Source: Flavobacterium sp. LPB0248
Lineage (GTDB): Bacteria > Bacteroidota > Bacteroidia > Flavobacteriales > Flavobacteriaceae
Assembly: GCF_013388355.1 (NCBI RefSeq)
Contig: NZ_CP058246.1
Span: forward strand, 806,001-870,000
Length of the DNA: 64,000 nucleotides
Direction: 5' to 3'
How positions within the stretch are numbered: position 1 is the first letter of the stretch; each line of letters starts with the position of its first letter. Position numbers and translations under genes: made by a program. The notes under the pieces are model-generated. The model saw only the letters and a program-made list of their open reading frames with translations, was not told where the DNA came from and did not search any database. This document shows, piece by piece, positions 53,901 through 62,094 of the stretch.

Positions 53901-54425
53901 TTAAAAATTTGATTTAATAATATCTTTCAATTCCTGATCCAATTCTGGATTAGAGATTTTATTTTCTTGCAAATCAAAATTCGAGCCAAATGCTGGCAAT
54001 GAGAAACTTCCTTTAATTTCTGCCCCGTAACGAGGGAAAAGATTCTGCGCAATTCCTAAAACAGATGCGCCTCCTCTACCTCCTGGAGAAGTTGCCAATA
54101 ATAACATTGGTTTATGCTGAAAAACGTCTTTTTCGATTCTTGAACTCCAGTCAAAAACATTCTTGAAAGCAACCGAATAATTCCCGTTATTTTCCGCCAT
54201 TGAAACCACCAGAATATCAGCTCCTTTAAGTTTATTCAGAAATGCTTGCGCCACTTCATGCTGACCTATTTCTTTTTCAAGATCTACACTAAAAACTGGC
54301 ATTGCAAAATCGTTAAGATCTAAAACTTCAACTTCGGCATTTTCAAACAAACTTGATGCATAAGTAGCTAAACGTTTATTGATTGAGTGCTTACTGTTAC
54401 TTCCTCCAAAGGCTATTATTTTCAT
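53901..54425 (-). CDS. NADPH-dependent FMN reductase-like flavoprotein
   Basis: A 174-residue flavodoxin-fold protein. MKIIAFGGSNSKHSINKRLA gives the phosphate-binding loop. ADILVVSMAENNGNYSVAFKNVFDWSSR and LLLATSPGGRGGASVLGI are the FMN-contact segments of the NADPH-dependent FMN reductase family (azo/chromate/quinone reductases). ATG 54425 is chosen over 54452 because the family N-terminus begins here. It probably acts in redox defence. Confidence 0.9.
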   Translation of the reverse strand: MKIIAFGGSNSKHSINKRLATYASSLFENAEVEVLDLNDFAMPVFSVDLEKEIGQHEVAQAFLNKLKGADILVVSMAENNGNYSVAFKNVFDWSSRIEKDVFQHKPMLLLATSPGGRGGASVLGIAQNLFPRYGAEIKGSFSLPAFGSNFDLQENKISNPELDQELKDIIKSNF

Positions 54426-54449
54426 ATTTGTGGTATTTGTTTTATCAAC

Positions 54450-54533
54450 CATATAAGTAATATAAGTTCATTTAAAAAGCTTTGACTTTAACTTAAAGAA
54501 GACAAACTTAAATTTTCTTATATTACTTATATG
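54450..54533. repeat. 17-bp perfect inverted repeat, TATAAG words
   Basis: The left arm 54450-54466 (CATATAAGTAATATAAG) and the right arm 54517-54533 are perfectly complementary around a 50-nt spacer. Each arm contains the word ATATAAG twice, 9 nt apart. It lies upstream of the FMN reductase start and downstream of the YihY stop. Confidence 0.7.
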
Positions 54534-54541
54534 ATTTACTA

Positions 54542-55456
54542 TTAATTTTCTATTTCAAAAATCTCTTTTTGTATTTCTACAGAATAATCATTTGGCGAAA
54601 TACTTCCGCCGAAAGCTTTGGCATAAACTTTTGTAAACTCTGCTCCAAAATATAAAATAATAGCCGAATAATATACCCAAACCAAAATTATAATTACAGA
54701 ACCCGCTGCGCCATAAACACTTGCAACAGTTGAATTTCCTAAGTACAGTCCAATTGCAAATTTACCTATCATAAATAGAATAGCAGTGCAAGAAGCTCCT
54801 ATAAAAGCATCCTTCCATTTGATAATACCGTCTGGTAAAGTTCGGAATATAATAGCAAAAAGCAATGTGATACTAGCAAAAACAATCACAAGATTGACAA
54901 CATAAAAAAGGTATATTGTTGTGTCTGGAAAATAAAGTTTTAAACGGGCATTTAAAACGTCGAGTGTAGCATTGAGCATTAAACTGACTAGCATTAAAAA
55001 TCCAACAGAAACGATCATCGAAAATGACATTAATCTGTTTTGAATAAATTTTTTCAAGCCTTTATTTGGTTTTGCTCGAAGTCCCCAAATGTAGTTGATT
55101 GAACTCTGAATTTCCGCAAAAACTCCTGATGCTCCAATTAAAAGCATCACAACTCCAAATACGGTTACAAAGACATTACTGTCTGATAATTGAACATTTT
55201 TGATTGCCTCCTGAATCTGTACAGCAGCATTATTCCCGACCAATCGATTTATCTGACCATATAATTGACCTGTGACTGCCTCTTCCCCAAAAAAGAAGCC
55301 ACAAATGGTAATTATAATAATCAACAAAGGAGGCAAAGCAAAAATGGTATAATAAGATAACGCCGCGCTTAACTTTATCGCATTGTCATCGTTGAATTCT
55401 AAAAATGTTGTTTTTAATAAATACCAAGTTTTCGAAAAGATATTATGATTTTTCAT
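54542..55456 (-). CDS. YihY/virulence factor BrkB family protein
   Basis: About 304 residues with six TM helices. ALSYYTIFALPPLLIIIITICGFFFGEEAV, FAEIQSSINYIWGLRAKPNKG and ASVYGAAGSVIIILVWVYYSAIILYFGAEFTKVYA are typical of the YihY family, once misnamed RNase BN. Function unknown; some members are envelope or transport proteins. ATG 55456 is preferred over 55477 because an exact TAAATTTG -7 box at 55479-55486 leaves no room for the longer start. Confidence 0.88.
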   Translation of the reverse strand: MKNHNIFSKTWYLLKTTFLEFNDDNAIKLSAALSYYTIFALPPLLIIIITICGFFFGEEAVTGQLYGQINRLVGNNAAVQIQEAIKNVQLSDSNVFVTVFGVVMLLIGASGVFAEIQSSINYIWGLRAKPNKGLKKFIQNRLMSFSMIVSVGFLMLVSLMLNATLDVLNARLKLYFPDTTIYLFYVVNLVIVFASITLLFAIIFRTLPDGIIKWKDAFIGASCTAILFMIGKFAIGLYLGNSTVASVYGAAGSVIIILVWVYYSAIILYFGAEFTKVYAKAFGGSISPNDYSVEIQKEIFEIEN

Positions 55457-55478
55457 TTGCTTATTTTTGATATTCACT

Positions 55479-55486
55479 CAAATTTA
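55479..55486 (-). promoter_or_regulatory. -7 box of the YihY gene
   Basis: The minus strand reads TAAATTTG, exact consensus, 22 nt upstream of ATG 55456. Confidence 0.5.
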
Positions 55487-55546
55487 AGCATTAATGAAAA
55501 TTCCGTACTTCTTGGATTTTTGTTGAGTTTTACATTTTTCCCATGT

Positions 55547-56224
55547 TTACTTATAATGACAAAAAATCCCTTTATCATAAACCGTCCATAAACTTGCTTT
55601 TTGATTTGCCGCTTTTAAAGCATTATTCGCCCAAGTATTGCAAGTATAAAAAAGGCTATAACTTCCTTTCGCTTCATAAAAAGCATCTTTTTTTCCGTAG
55701 CTGTGACCTTGAATCCATTCTGGATGAACTGGATTGCTAAAACTATTGGAGATATAATTAACTAAGTTTTTATAATTTTCTTTTGAAACTAAAATACGTC
55801 TGCAATCATCACCTTCTCTTAATTGCTTAAAAAATGTAGCATGTACGGCCGACGAACTAATTCCAAACGCGGCTTTAAAAGCTGTGCTTGCTTTTAAATC
55901 TGACCATTCTGGAGTTTCAAGATAAAAACCTTTATCACCCCAACCAAAAGCAATATAATTCATTAGCGAATCTTTTGATTGAGTTTGGCTGAATTGAATT
56001 TCGTTTCGCCAGTCTTTGATTTCATTTTTTATCGGAACAACAATATCAGTATGGACTCCGTTTGAAAGAATGTAGATAGGAACGGCATCTTGCTCTTCGA
56101 CTTTTGCAACATCTGAATTGACTGTAATTTTTGAAATAATTAAAACAGAAGAAATGTACAGAGCAAGAAAACTGAAAATTCCGAAAAGCGTCCAGCCTAG
56201 AATTTTGAATGTTTTTTTTAGCAT
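55547..56224 (-). CDS. TIGR02117/DUF2459 family protein
   Basis: A 225-residue protein with one N-terminal TM helix (ILGWTLFGIFSFLALYISSVLII). The domain after it has VPIYILSNGVHTDIVVPI, FGWGDKGFYLETPEWSDLKASTAF and YSLFYTCNTWANNALKAA. This is the DUF2459 signature, with conserved His, Cys and Asn that suggest a hydrolase fold of the NlpC/P60-like type. In some bacteria it is linked to urease clusters, but here it stands alone. Confidence 0.8.
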   Translation of the reverse strand: MLKKTFKILGWTLFGIFSFLALYISSVLIISKITVNSDVAKVEEQDAVPIYILSNGVHTDIVVPIKNEIKDWRNEIQFSQTQSKDSLMNYIAFGWGDKGFYLETPEWSDLKASTAFKAAFGISSSAVHATFFKQLREGDDCRRILVSKENYKNLVNYISNSFSNPVHPEWIQGHSYGKKDAFYEAKGSYSLFYTCNTWANNALKAANQKASLWTVYDKGIFCHYK

Positions 56225-56328
56225 TTTGATTGGTTGATTTTAGATTAGTAATTGGTTATTTTTTCTGTAACCAATTTTTGAGCCAAAAATTTTTCAGTTG
56301 CTAAAATGGGACACGGATTTTACAGATT

Positions 56329-56344
56329 CGCTTTCGCGAAAGCG
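56329..56344. repeat. 16-bp perfect palindrome
   Basis: CGCTTTCGCGAAAGCG, perfect, without a spacer or T-run. It is the same length as the unrelated palindrome at 15113-15128. Confidence 0.7.
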
Positions 56345-56383
56345 CAGATTTAAACGGATTTATTACTCATTTTTTTGTCTTTT

Positions 56384-56487
56384 TTTGTCATCCTGAGGAA
56401 CGAAGGATCACACTAGAATTTCCGTAATCTAAGTCCCCAATCTTTGTAGCGTTTCGTTTGCGATCCTTCGTTCCTCAGGATGACAAA
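56384..56487. repeat. 26-bp perfect inverted repeat
   Basis: Left arm 56384-56409 and right arm 56462-56487, perfectly complementary over 26 nt around a 52-nt spacer. Each arm alone also forms a small hairpin (ATCCT/AGGAT). A diverged single arm is at 39228-39253. It resembles widespread REP/MITE-like intergenic repeats with CTGAGGAACGAAGGAT. Confidence 0.8.
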
Positions 56488-56513
56488 CTTTGTGACTGCA
56501 TATTTTAAAGCAT

Positions 56514-56542
56514 AAAAAAACTGCTGAATTCCTCCAGCAGTC
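56514..56542 (-). terminator. ychF terminator
   Basis: On the minus strand ACTGCTG / CAGCAGT with an 8-nt loop is followed by T7. It lies 44 nt after the ychF stop. Confidence 0.8.
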
Positions 56543-56585
56543 TTAGTCTATTCTCTATGTTCTTTCTTCTTTTCTCCAAAAAAGA

Positions 56586-57680
56586 CTAAACGTTAAAACG
56601 GAAATGCATTACATCACCATCTTTCACGATATATTCTTTTCCTTCAACTCTGAATTTTCCAGCTTCTTTTGCTTTTGCTTCAGAACCATAATGAACGTAA
56701 TCGTCATATGAAATTACTTCTGCACGGATAAATCCTTTTTCAAAATCGGTGTGGATAACTCCTGCTGCTTGTGGTGCAGTTGCTCCAATATTGATTGTCC
56801 ATGCACGAACTTCTTTTACACCAGCTGTGAAGTAAGTTTGCTGTTTTAACAATTTGTAAGCTGCACGAATTAAAACTGATGCTCCTGGCTCTTCTAGTCC
56901 CATATCTTCTAAGAACACCTGACGCTCTTCGTAGCTTTCTAATTCTGTGATATCTGCCTCTGCTCCCACTGAAAGTACAATAACTTCAGCCTCCTCATCT
57001 TTTACTAATTCACGAACTTGATCAACATATTTGTTTCCGTTTACAGCAGAACTTTCGTCAACGTTACAAACATATAAAACTGGTTTTGCTGTAATTAATT
57101 GGAAAGCTTCCATCAAAACTTCTTCATCGTTGTTTTGAGGAACGATTGTTCTTGCAGATTTTGCTTGTAAAAGAGCTTCTCTAATTCTGTTCAATAAAGC
57201 TTCTTCTGCCTGAGCTTCTTTATTTCCAGTTTTTGCAGCACGTTTTACTTTTTCTAAACGTTTTTCAACAGTTTCCAGATCTTTTAACTGCAACTCGATA
57301 TCGATAGTTTCTTTGTCACGAATTGGATTTACGTTTCCGTCAACGTGTACAATATTATCATTGTCAAAACAACGTAAAACGTGAATAATAGCATTACACT
57401 CTCTAATGTTTCCTAAAAACTGGTTTCCAAGACCTTCACCTTTACTTGCTCCTTTTACCAAACCTGCAATATCTACGATATCTACTGTTGCCATTTGAAC
57501 GCGCTCTGGTTTTACCAATTCTTCCAATTTATTGATTCTTGGATCTGGAACGTTTACAACACCAATATTAGGTTCGATAGTGCAAAACGGAAAGTTTGCA
57601 CTCTGCGCTTTTGCATTAGATAAACAATTAAATAATGTTGATTTTCCAACATTTGGTAATCCTACAATTCCTGCTTTCAT
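56586..57680 (-). CDS. ychF: Redox-regulated ATPase YchF
   Basis: A 364-residue Obg-family protein. G1 is GLPNVGKSTLFNCLSNA, G3 is DIAGLVKGASKGEGLGNQFL, the central region is a coiled coil, and the C-terminal TGS domain ends RVEGKEYIVKDGDVMHFRFNV. YchF prefers ATP over GTP and binds ribosomes, acting in translation and oxidative-stress control. It is monocistronic with its own terminator. Confidence 0.96.
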   Translation of the reverse strand: MKAGIVGLPNVGKSTLFNCLSNAKAQSANFPFCTIEPNIGVVNVPDPRINKLEELVKPERVQMATVDIVDIAGLVKGASKGEGLGNQFLGNIRECNAIIHVLRCFDNDNIVHVDGNVNPIRDKETIDIELQLKDLETVEKRLEKVKRAAKTGNKEAQAEEALLNRIREALLQAKSARTIVPQNNDEEVLMEAFQLITAKPVLYVCNVDESSAVNGNKYVDQVRELVKDEEAEVIVLSVGAEADITELESYEERQVFLEDMGLEEPGASVLIRAAYKLLKQQTYFTAGVKEVRAWTINIGATAPQAAGVIHTDFEKGFIRAEVISYDDYVHYGSEAKAKEAGKFRVEGKEYIVKDGDVMHFRFNV

Positions 57681-57782
57681 CTGTTTGTTTCTATTTATTT
57701 TAATCGGCCTTTAAATACTCAGACCCGTTATATGCTTTTTTGGGTTATTGCCAAAATGAATCGTTTCGGCAATAAAATTTTG

Positions 57783-57790
57783 CAAATATA
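57783..57790 (-). promoter_or_regulatory. -7 box upstream of ychF
   Basis: The minus strand reads TATATTTG, exact consensus, about 100 nt upstream of the start. This implies a long leader if used. Confidence 0.4.
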
Positions 57791-57885
57791 AGATTTAATA
57801 ACTCTTTAGCGAATTAAATATTTACATTAATGCAATTTGATAAAGAGTTCTTTTTCTGCTCTATTGATTAACGTTATTTCTTAAA

Positions 57886-57923
57886 AAAGAAAATCCCGAA
57901 CAAATGAAGTTCGGGATTTTTCT
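57886..57923 (-). terminator. Terminator after the carboxypeptidase-regulatory-like gene
   Basis: AAATCCCGAAC / GTTCGGGATTT, 11-bp stem with a 7-nt loop. On the minus strand it is followed by a T-rich tail. Confidence 0.8.
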
Positions 57924-57938
57924 TTCCTATTTATTTAA

Positions 57939-59102
57939 TTACAATTTAAACTCTAGTGATGCGATGATTGCTTTTTCTTCATCGGTAGCCGTAAAACCAG
58001 ATATATCCCAGTAATTCGTTAAGATTTTATTCTTTTTGTTGAAAAGTGATTTTTCTTTAAAAACATCACTTTCACTATAAGTAAAATTCTGTTTATTAAA
58101 ACCTGTCGTGACAAAACTATTTCTTACCTGTATATTTTTAGCTTTATCTTTTAAAACAACATTATAACCAATTTCTTCATTTGAACTCAGTAAATAATAA
58201 TCGGTTCCATCCCATCTGTAATTTACTTTGACAAACGATTTTGTGATGTTTTTTTCACCTTCTTTTGTCTTCTCTTCCACTTTATCAAGAGTAGCAGGAG
58301 TAACAGAAATAGTGTATTCTACAATAATCTTTTTTAAAGGATCATAAATAATTTCGAAATTATCAATCGCTTCTTTGGACTTATCCAAAGGAACAACTGA
58401 CATTATGTAGTAATCTTTGTTTTTTGAATGTCCTTTGGTTGTAAAATCATATTCCTTTTTGGCTTTTGGATCTAATAATGGTTCTAAGTATTTAAAATCC
58501 AAATAATTTTCCATTATATTATTCAAATTATATCCTTTTAAATCAGCACTTACATCTGCTTCTAATAGTCCGTAAGAGCGATTTTGCTCAACCAATAAAG
58601 TGGTTGCATTATTATTTTTATCAAATTGAAAATTTACCAATCCATCATTATAATATGTGTACTGATTGTCAAGCATAAAAAACTCTCTCACATATACTTT
58701 CTGTCTATGGGAAATACTAATTTTCTTGGTAGAATTGTTAACCAATTTTTGCAGAATTTTTTCTGGAGATTCCTTAGACAAAACTACTTCATCCAATTTA
58801 TTGTTTTTACTCTTTAAATAAATAACAAATTTTTGATCTCCATTTAAAGAAGTCCAGCGTACAGTCAGATCTTCATAATTAGTTTCAGAAACCTGAACAT
58901 TCGATCCCCCTGTCAGCATAAAAGTAACTTTTCCTTCTTCATTGCTCAATAAAATCTGCTGGGTTTTCATTATTTTAACCGTGGCATTTTGTATTGGCTC
59001 CAAAGTTTCTATATCCTTAACAATAATAGAGTACTCTTCCTTTTGTGCAAAAACGCTTACGCAGCTAAGCAAAACAATAAATAAAAGTAGCAATTTCTTC
59101 AT
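57939..59102 (-). CDS. Secreted carboxypeptidase-regulatory-like protein
   Basis: About 387 residues with a signal peptide (MKKLLLLFIVLLSCVSVFAQ). Residues ~20-100 form a CarboxypepD_reg-like beta-sandwich (IVKDIETLEPIQNATVKIMKTQQILLSNEEGKVTF). The rest is a beta-rich domain with DYYIMSVVPLDKSKEAIDNFEIIYDPLKK. It looks like an exported outer-membrane-associated protein without a barrel. Function unknown. ATG 59102 begins the signal peptide. Confidence 0.75.
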   Translation of the reverse strand: MKKLLLLFIVLLSCVSVFAQKEEYSIIVKDIETLEPIQNATVKIMKTQQILLSNEEGKVTFMLTGGSNVQVSETNYEDLTVRWTSLNGDQKFVIYLKSKNNKLDEVVLSKESPEKILQKLVNNSTKKISISHRQKVYVREFFMLDNQYTYYNDGLVNFQFDKNNNATTLLVEQNRSYGLLEADVSADLKGYNLNNIMENYLDFKYLEPLLDPKAKKEYDFTTKGHSKNKDYYIMSVVPLDKSKEAIDNFEIIYDPLKKIIVEYTISVTPATLDKVEEKTKEGEKNITKSFVKVNYRWDGTDYYLLSSNEEIGYNVVLKDKAKNIQVRNSFVTTGFNKQNFTYSESDVFKEKSLFNKKNKILTNYWDISGFTATDEEKAIIASLEFKL

Positions 59103-59122
59103 AGGCATTGTTATTTTTTCAA

Positions 59123-59153
59123 CTAAAGTATTATTTTTCTAACAATTACGCAA
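59123..59153 (-). promoter_or_regulatory. Promoter of the carboxypeptidase-regulatory-like gene
   Basis: On the minus strand: TTG (59153-59151), 20-nt spacer, TACTTTAG (59130-59123), one mismatch from consensus, 20 nt upstream of the start. Confidence 0.5.
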
Positions 59154-59216
59154 TAGTCTAAAAATAAAACATTCACTATCAAGAAACTGACTTTCTAAAA
59201 TACCTGAAATCAGGGT

Positions 59217-59248
59217 AAAAAAAATCCTGAGTTTTTCAACTCAGGATT
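59217..59248 (-). terminator. Ferredoxin gene terminator
   Basis: AATCCTGAGTT / AACTCAGGATT, perfect 11-bp stem with a 4-nt loop. On the minus strand it is followed by a T-run of eight. Confidence 0.85.
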
Positions 59249-59271
59249 CTATACTATTTCTACAGCAATTT

Positions 59272-59622
59272 TTACTCGTTATGTAAAAAAGCTTGTCTTT
59301 CTAATAAAGTTTCTTCGTCTTCAACGTGATTGTCATCAGGTACACAACAGTCAACAGGACAAACAGCAGCACACTGCGGCTCATCGTGAAAACCTTTACA
59401 TTCTGTACATTTTCCTGGTACGATATAATAAATTTCATCAGAAATTGGAGTTTGCGCATCATCAGCGTCAACTTCAGTTCCGTCAGGTAAAACTATTTTT
59501 CCAGAAAGACTTGTCCCGTCTTTATATCTCCAATCATCTGCTCCTTCATATATTGCTGTATTTGGGCACTCTGGTTCGCAAGCCCCACAATTGATGCATT
59601 CGTCAGTTATAATAATTGCCAT
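59272..59622 (-). CDS. 4Fe-4S dicluster ferredoxin
   Basis: A 116-residue protein. The N-terminal cluster motif is CINCGACEPECPNTAIYEG. The second is CTECKGFHDEPQCAAVCPVDCCVPD, with an enlarged spacing (CxxCx8CxxxCP) typical of the Alvin/YfhL-type ferredoxin. An acidic insertion of ~40 residues lies between the clusters. It carries low-potential electrons in the cytosol; the partner is unknown. It is divergent from the acyl-CoA reductase gene. Confidence 0.92.
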   Translation of the reverse strand: MAIIITDECINCGACEPECPNTAIYEGADDWRYKDGTSLSGKIVLPDGTEVDADDAQTPISDEIYYIVPGKCTECKGFHDEPQCAAVCPVDCCVPDDNHVEDEETLLERQAFLHNE

Positions 59623-59628
59623 CTTTTT

Positions 59629-59749
59629 AGTCTTAAAGTTTAAAAGTCATAAAGTTTAAAGCCATAAAGTTTGAAAGGATTAAAGTAAAAAGGATAAAAG
59701 CCTTTTCAACTTTGGACTTTCGACTTTGGACTTTTTGTCTTTCGACTTA
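59629..59749. repeat. Inverted word array (AAAG/CTTT type) in a divergent promoter region
   Basis: The left part (to ~59700) has 7-8 nt words such as TCATAAAG, TTTAAAG, CCATAAAG, TTTGAAAG and GATTAAAG. The right part (59702-59749) has the inverted form CTTTGGA, CTTTCGA, CTTTGGA and CTTTTTG. Because both flanking genes point away, it cannot be a shared 3' terminator. Confidence 0.7.
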
Positions 59750-59765
59750 ATTATGCTTATTTTTG
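59735..59765 (+). promoter_or_regulatory. Promoter of the acyl-CoA reductase gene
   Basis: TTG (59735-59737), 20-nt spacer, TATTTTTG (59758-59765), an exact consensus. The -33 element is inside the right arm of the word array. Confidence 0.7.
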
Positions 59766-59803
59766 TGCAAAATTACAATCAAAACAATTCATAAACAAAC
59801 ATT

Positions 59804-60871
59804 ATGACATTAGAAACAAAAAAAAGTGTTTTTGTTGAATTAGGAAAATTTTTAAGTCAGTTTTCTGAAGACGCTTCTGCGCAAAAATCTGGCGTTTTAT
59901 ATAATGATATCTTTTTTGATGATTTCATTAACCTGATTCATTTATCGCAATCTCATAATGGATGGTATACTCCTGAACAAGTTTATTTCTCTATACAATC
60001 TTGGGCTGACGCTTTGACAAAAGAAAACATTGACAAATGGCTTTCGGCTTATAAAATTGATGAAAATAATGAAAATCCAAAAACCGTTGCTTTAATTTTA
60101 GCTGGAAACATTCCACTGGTTGGTTTTCATGATTTCTTATCGGTTTTAATCACAGGAAACAGAGCTTTAATCAAAACTTCGTCAAACGATCAGCATTTAT
60201 TGCCATTTTTAGCTAAATATTTAATTGCTGTTGATGAAAATTTCAAAGATAAAATCACTTTCGTAGAAGGAAAACTTGAAAACTTTGATGCCGTAATTGC
60301 AACCGGAAGCAACAATACCGCTCGTTATTTTGAATATTATTTTAAAGATAAACCTTCAATTATTCGTAAAAATAGAAATTCGGCTGCGATTTTGACTGGA
60401 AAAGAAACTACTGAAGAATTGGAAGCACTTGGAGAAGATATTTTCAGATATTTTGGTTTAGGATGCCGAAATGTTTCTAAACTTTTTATTCCAAAAGACT
60501 ACTCTTTTGAAGCATTTTTTCAGGCAATATTCAAATATCAAGATGTTATTCATTATGAAAAATACGCTAATAATTATGATTATAATAAAGCTGTATTTTT
60601 AATGAGTAATTTCAAATTATTAGACAACGGATTTTTGACTTTAAAAGAAGATTCGAGTTATGCTTCGCCTATTTCGAGTGTTTTTTATGAATACTACGAA
60701 AATCTTGAAGAATTAGAAAAACGCCTTCAGGAAGACACAGATCAAATTCAATGTATTGTTAGCACTAATTTAATTGCAAATAGTACAGCATTTGGCGAAA
60801 CCCAAAAACCGCAATTGTGGGATTACGCAGACAATGTCGATACTATAACGTTTTTGTTAACAACAAAGTAA
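59804..60871 (+). CDS. LuxC-type acyl-CoA reductase
   Basis: A 355-residue protein. AGNIPLVGFHDFLSVLITGNRALIKTSSNDQHLLPFLAKYL matches the LuxC/acyl-CoA reductase cofactor-binding region. The likely catalytic Cys is in FRYFGLGCRNVSKLFIPKDY, similar to the ALDH superfamily. It reduces an acyl-CoA to an aldehyde with NADPH, but no luciferase or aldehyde-using gene is nearby. It stands before serC. Confidence 0.85.
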   Translation: MTLETKKSVFVELGKFLSQFSEDASAQKSGVLYNDIFFDDFINLIHLSQSHNGWYTPEQVYFSIQSWADALTKENIDKWLSAYKIDENNENPKTVALILAGNIPLVGFHDFLSVLITGNRALIKTSSNDQHLLPFLAKYLIAVDENFKDKITFVEGKLENFDAVIATGSNNTARYFEYYFKDKPSIIRKNRNSAAILTGKETTEELEALGEDIFRYFGLGCRNVSKLFIPKDYSFEAFFQAIFKYQDVIHYEKYANNYDYNKAVFLMSNFKLLDNGFLTLKEDSSYASPISSVFYEYYENLEELEKRLQEDTDQIQCIVSTNLIANSTAFGETQKPQLWDYADNVDTITFLLTTK

Positions 60872-60906
60872 TAAATTGTTTAATTATTTCGAATATTTTA
60901 ACGCTT

Positions 60907-60927
60907 TTTCGGCTCTTATTGCCGAAA
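60907..60927. promoter_or_regulatory. Hairpin between acyl-CoA reductase and serC
   Basis: TTTCGGC / GCCGAAA, perfect 7-bp stem with a 7-nt loop, no T-run on the plus strand. It may be a leader structure or weak terminator. Confidence 0.4.
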
Positions 60928-60964
60928 TTTGCGTCTTTAAAATTTTCGACTATTAACAACAACC

Positions 60965-62035
60965 ATGAAAAAACACAACTACAGCGCAGGACCAAGTATT
61001 TTACCTCAGGAAGTTTTTGAGAAGGCATCAAAAGCAATTTTAAATTTTAATGATTCAGGGTTATCTATCCTTGAAATCTCGCACCGAAGCAAAGATTTCG
61101 TGGCAGTTATGGAGGAAGCTCGTTCCCTTGCTTTAGAATTATTAGGTCTTCAGGGAAAAGGTTATCAGGCTTTATTTTTACAAGGTGGTGCTAGTACAGC
61201 ATTCTTAATGGCACCATACAACTTAATGAAAGAAAACGGGAAAGCTGCTTATTTAGATTCTGGAACGTGGGCAACTGCGGCGATCAAAGAAGCTAAACTT
61301 TTCGGTGAGACTGTTGTCGTAGCTTCTTCAAAAGAAGACAATTATACTTATGTTCCTAAAGGTTACGAAATTCCAGCTGATGCTGATTATTTCCACTGCA
61401 CAAGTAACAATACCATCTTTGGAACTCAAATGAAAGAATTTCCAGCAACAAATGTTCCTGTTGTTTGCGATATGAGTTCTGATATTTTTTCACGCGAATT
61501 AGACTTTTCTAAATTTGATTTAATCTACGCTGGAGCTCAAAAAAATATGGGACCTGCTGGAACTACACTAGTAGTAGTTAAAGAAGAAATCTTAGGCAAA
61601 AACGGAAAAACTATTCCAAGCATGCTAGATTATGCTAAACACATTAAAGGAGAAAGTATGTACAATACTCCACCTGTATTTGCTGTTTACGTTTCTCTTT
61701 TAACATTACAATGGATTAAAGAAAAAGGCGGAATCGCTGCAGTTGAAAAATTAAACAACGCTAAAGCTGAATTACTTTACGCTGAAATCGACAGAAACCC
61801 ATTATTCAAAGGTGCGGCTGCGGTAGAAGATCGTTCTAACATGAATGTGACTTTCTTATTGAACAATCCTGATCACACTGAAACTTTTGACGCTTTATGG
61901 AAAGCTGCAAATATTTCTGGACTGCCAGGACACCGTTCTGTTGGTGGTTACAGAGCTTCTATCTACAACGCTATGCCAATTGAAAGCGTTCAGGTTTTAG
62001 TTGATGTAATGAAAGCGTTGGAAGCTAAAGTTTAG
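60965..62035 (+). CDS. serC: Phosphoserine aminotransferase
   Basis: A 356-residue PLP enzyme: 3-phosphohydroxypyruvate to phosphoserine in serine synthesis. MKKHNYSAGPSILPQEVF and the PLP lysine in YAGAQKNMGPAGTTLVVV are signatures, with LFLQGGASTAFLMAPYNLM and the C-terminal GLPGHRSVGGYRASIYNAM. It is followed by serA, so two pathway steps are clustered; no serB is in the window. Confidence 0.96.
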   Translation: MKKHNYSAGPSILPQEVFEKASKAILNFNDSGLSILEISHRSKDFVAVMEEARSLALELLGLQGKGYQALFLQGGASTAFLMAPYNLMKENGKAAYLDSGTWATAAIKEAKLFGETVVVASSKEDNYTYVPKGYEIPADADYFHCTSNNTIFGTQMKEFPATNVPVVCDMSSDIFSRELDFSKFDLIYAGAQKNMGPAGTTLVVVKEEILGKNGKTIPSMLDYAKHIKGESMYNTPPVFAVYVSLLTLQWIKEKGGIAAVEKLNNAKAELLYAEIDRNPLFKGAAAVEDRSNMNVTFLLNNPDHTETFDALWKAANISGLPGHRSVGGYRASIYNAMPIESVQVLVDVMKALEAKV

Positions 62036-62039
62036 TTTT

Positions 62040-62063
62040 CAGTCTCAGTCTCAGTCTCAGTTT
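62040..62063. repeat. Hexamer repeat CAGTCT
   Basis: Three perfect CAGTCT units (62040-62057) plus CAGTTT, directly after the serC stop. It is phased at 6 nt, unlike the 8-nt arrays. Confidence 0.7.
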
Positions 62064-62094
62064 ACAAAAAAGAAAAATCAAATAGCTTGGTTAT

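Larger units (their letters stand above)
56225..56585. other. 361-bp gene-free gap with palindromes and a 26-bp inverted repeat
   Basis: No coding frame is credible here. From left to right it holds AT-rich sequence, the 16-bp palindrome at 56329-56344 between partly repeated CGGATTT/AGATT words, the 26-bp perfect inverted repeat (56384-56487), and the ychF terminator (56514-56542). Confidence 0.8.

Noticed and set aside
56384..56487. Insertion sequence or MITE with target-site duplication
   Set aside because: The 52-nt interior has no coding capacity and I see no flanking direct repeat; it is recorded only as an inverted repeat.
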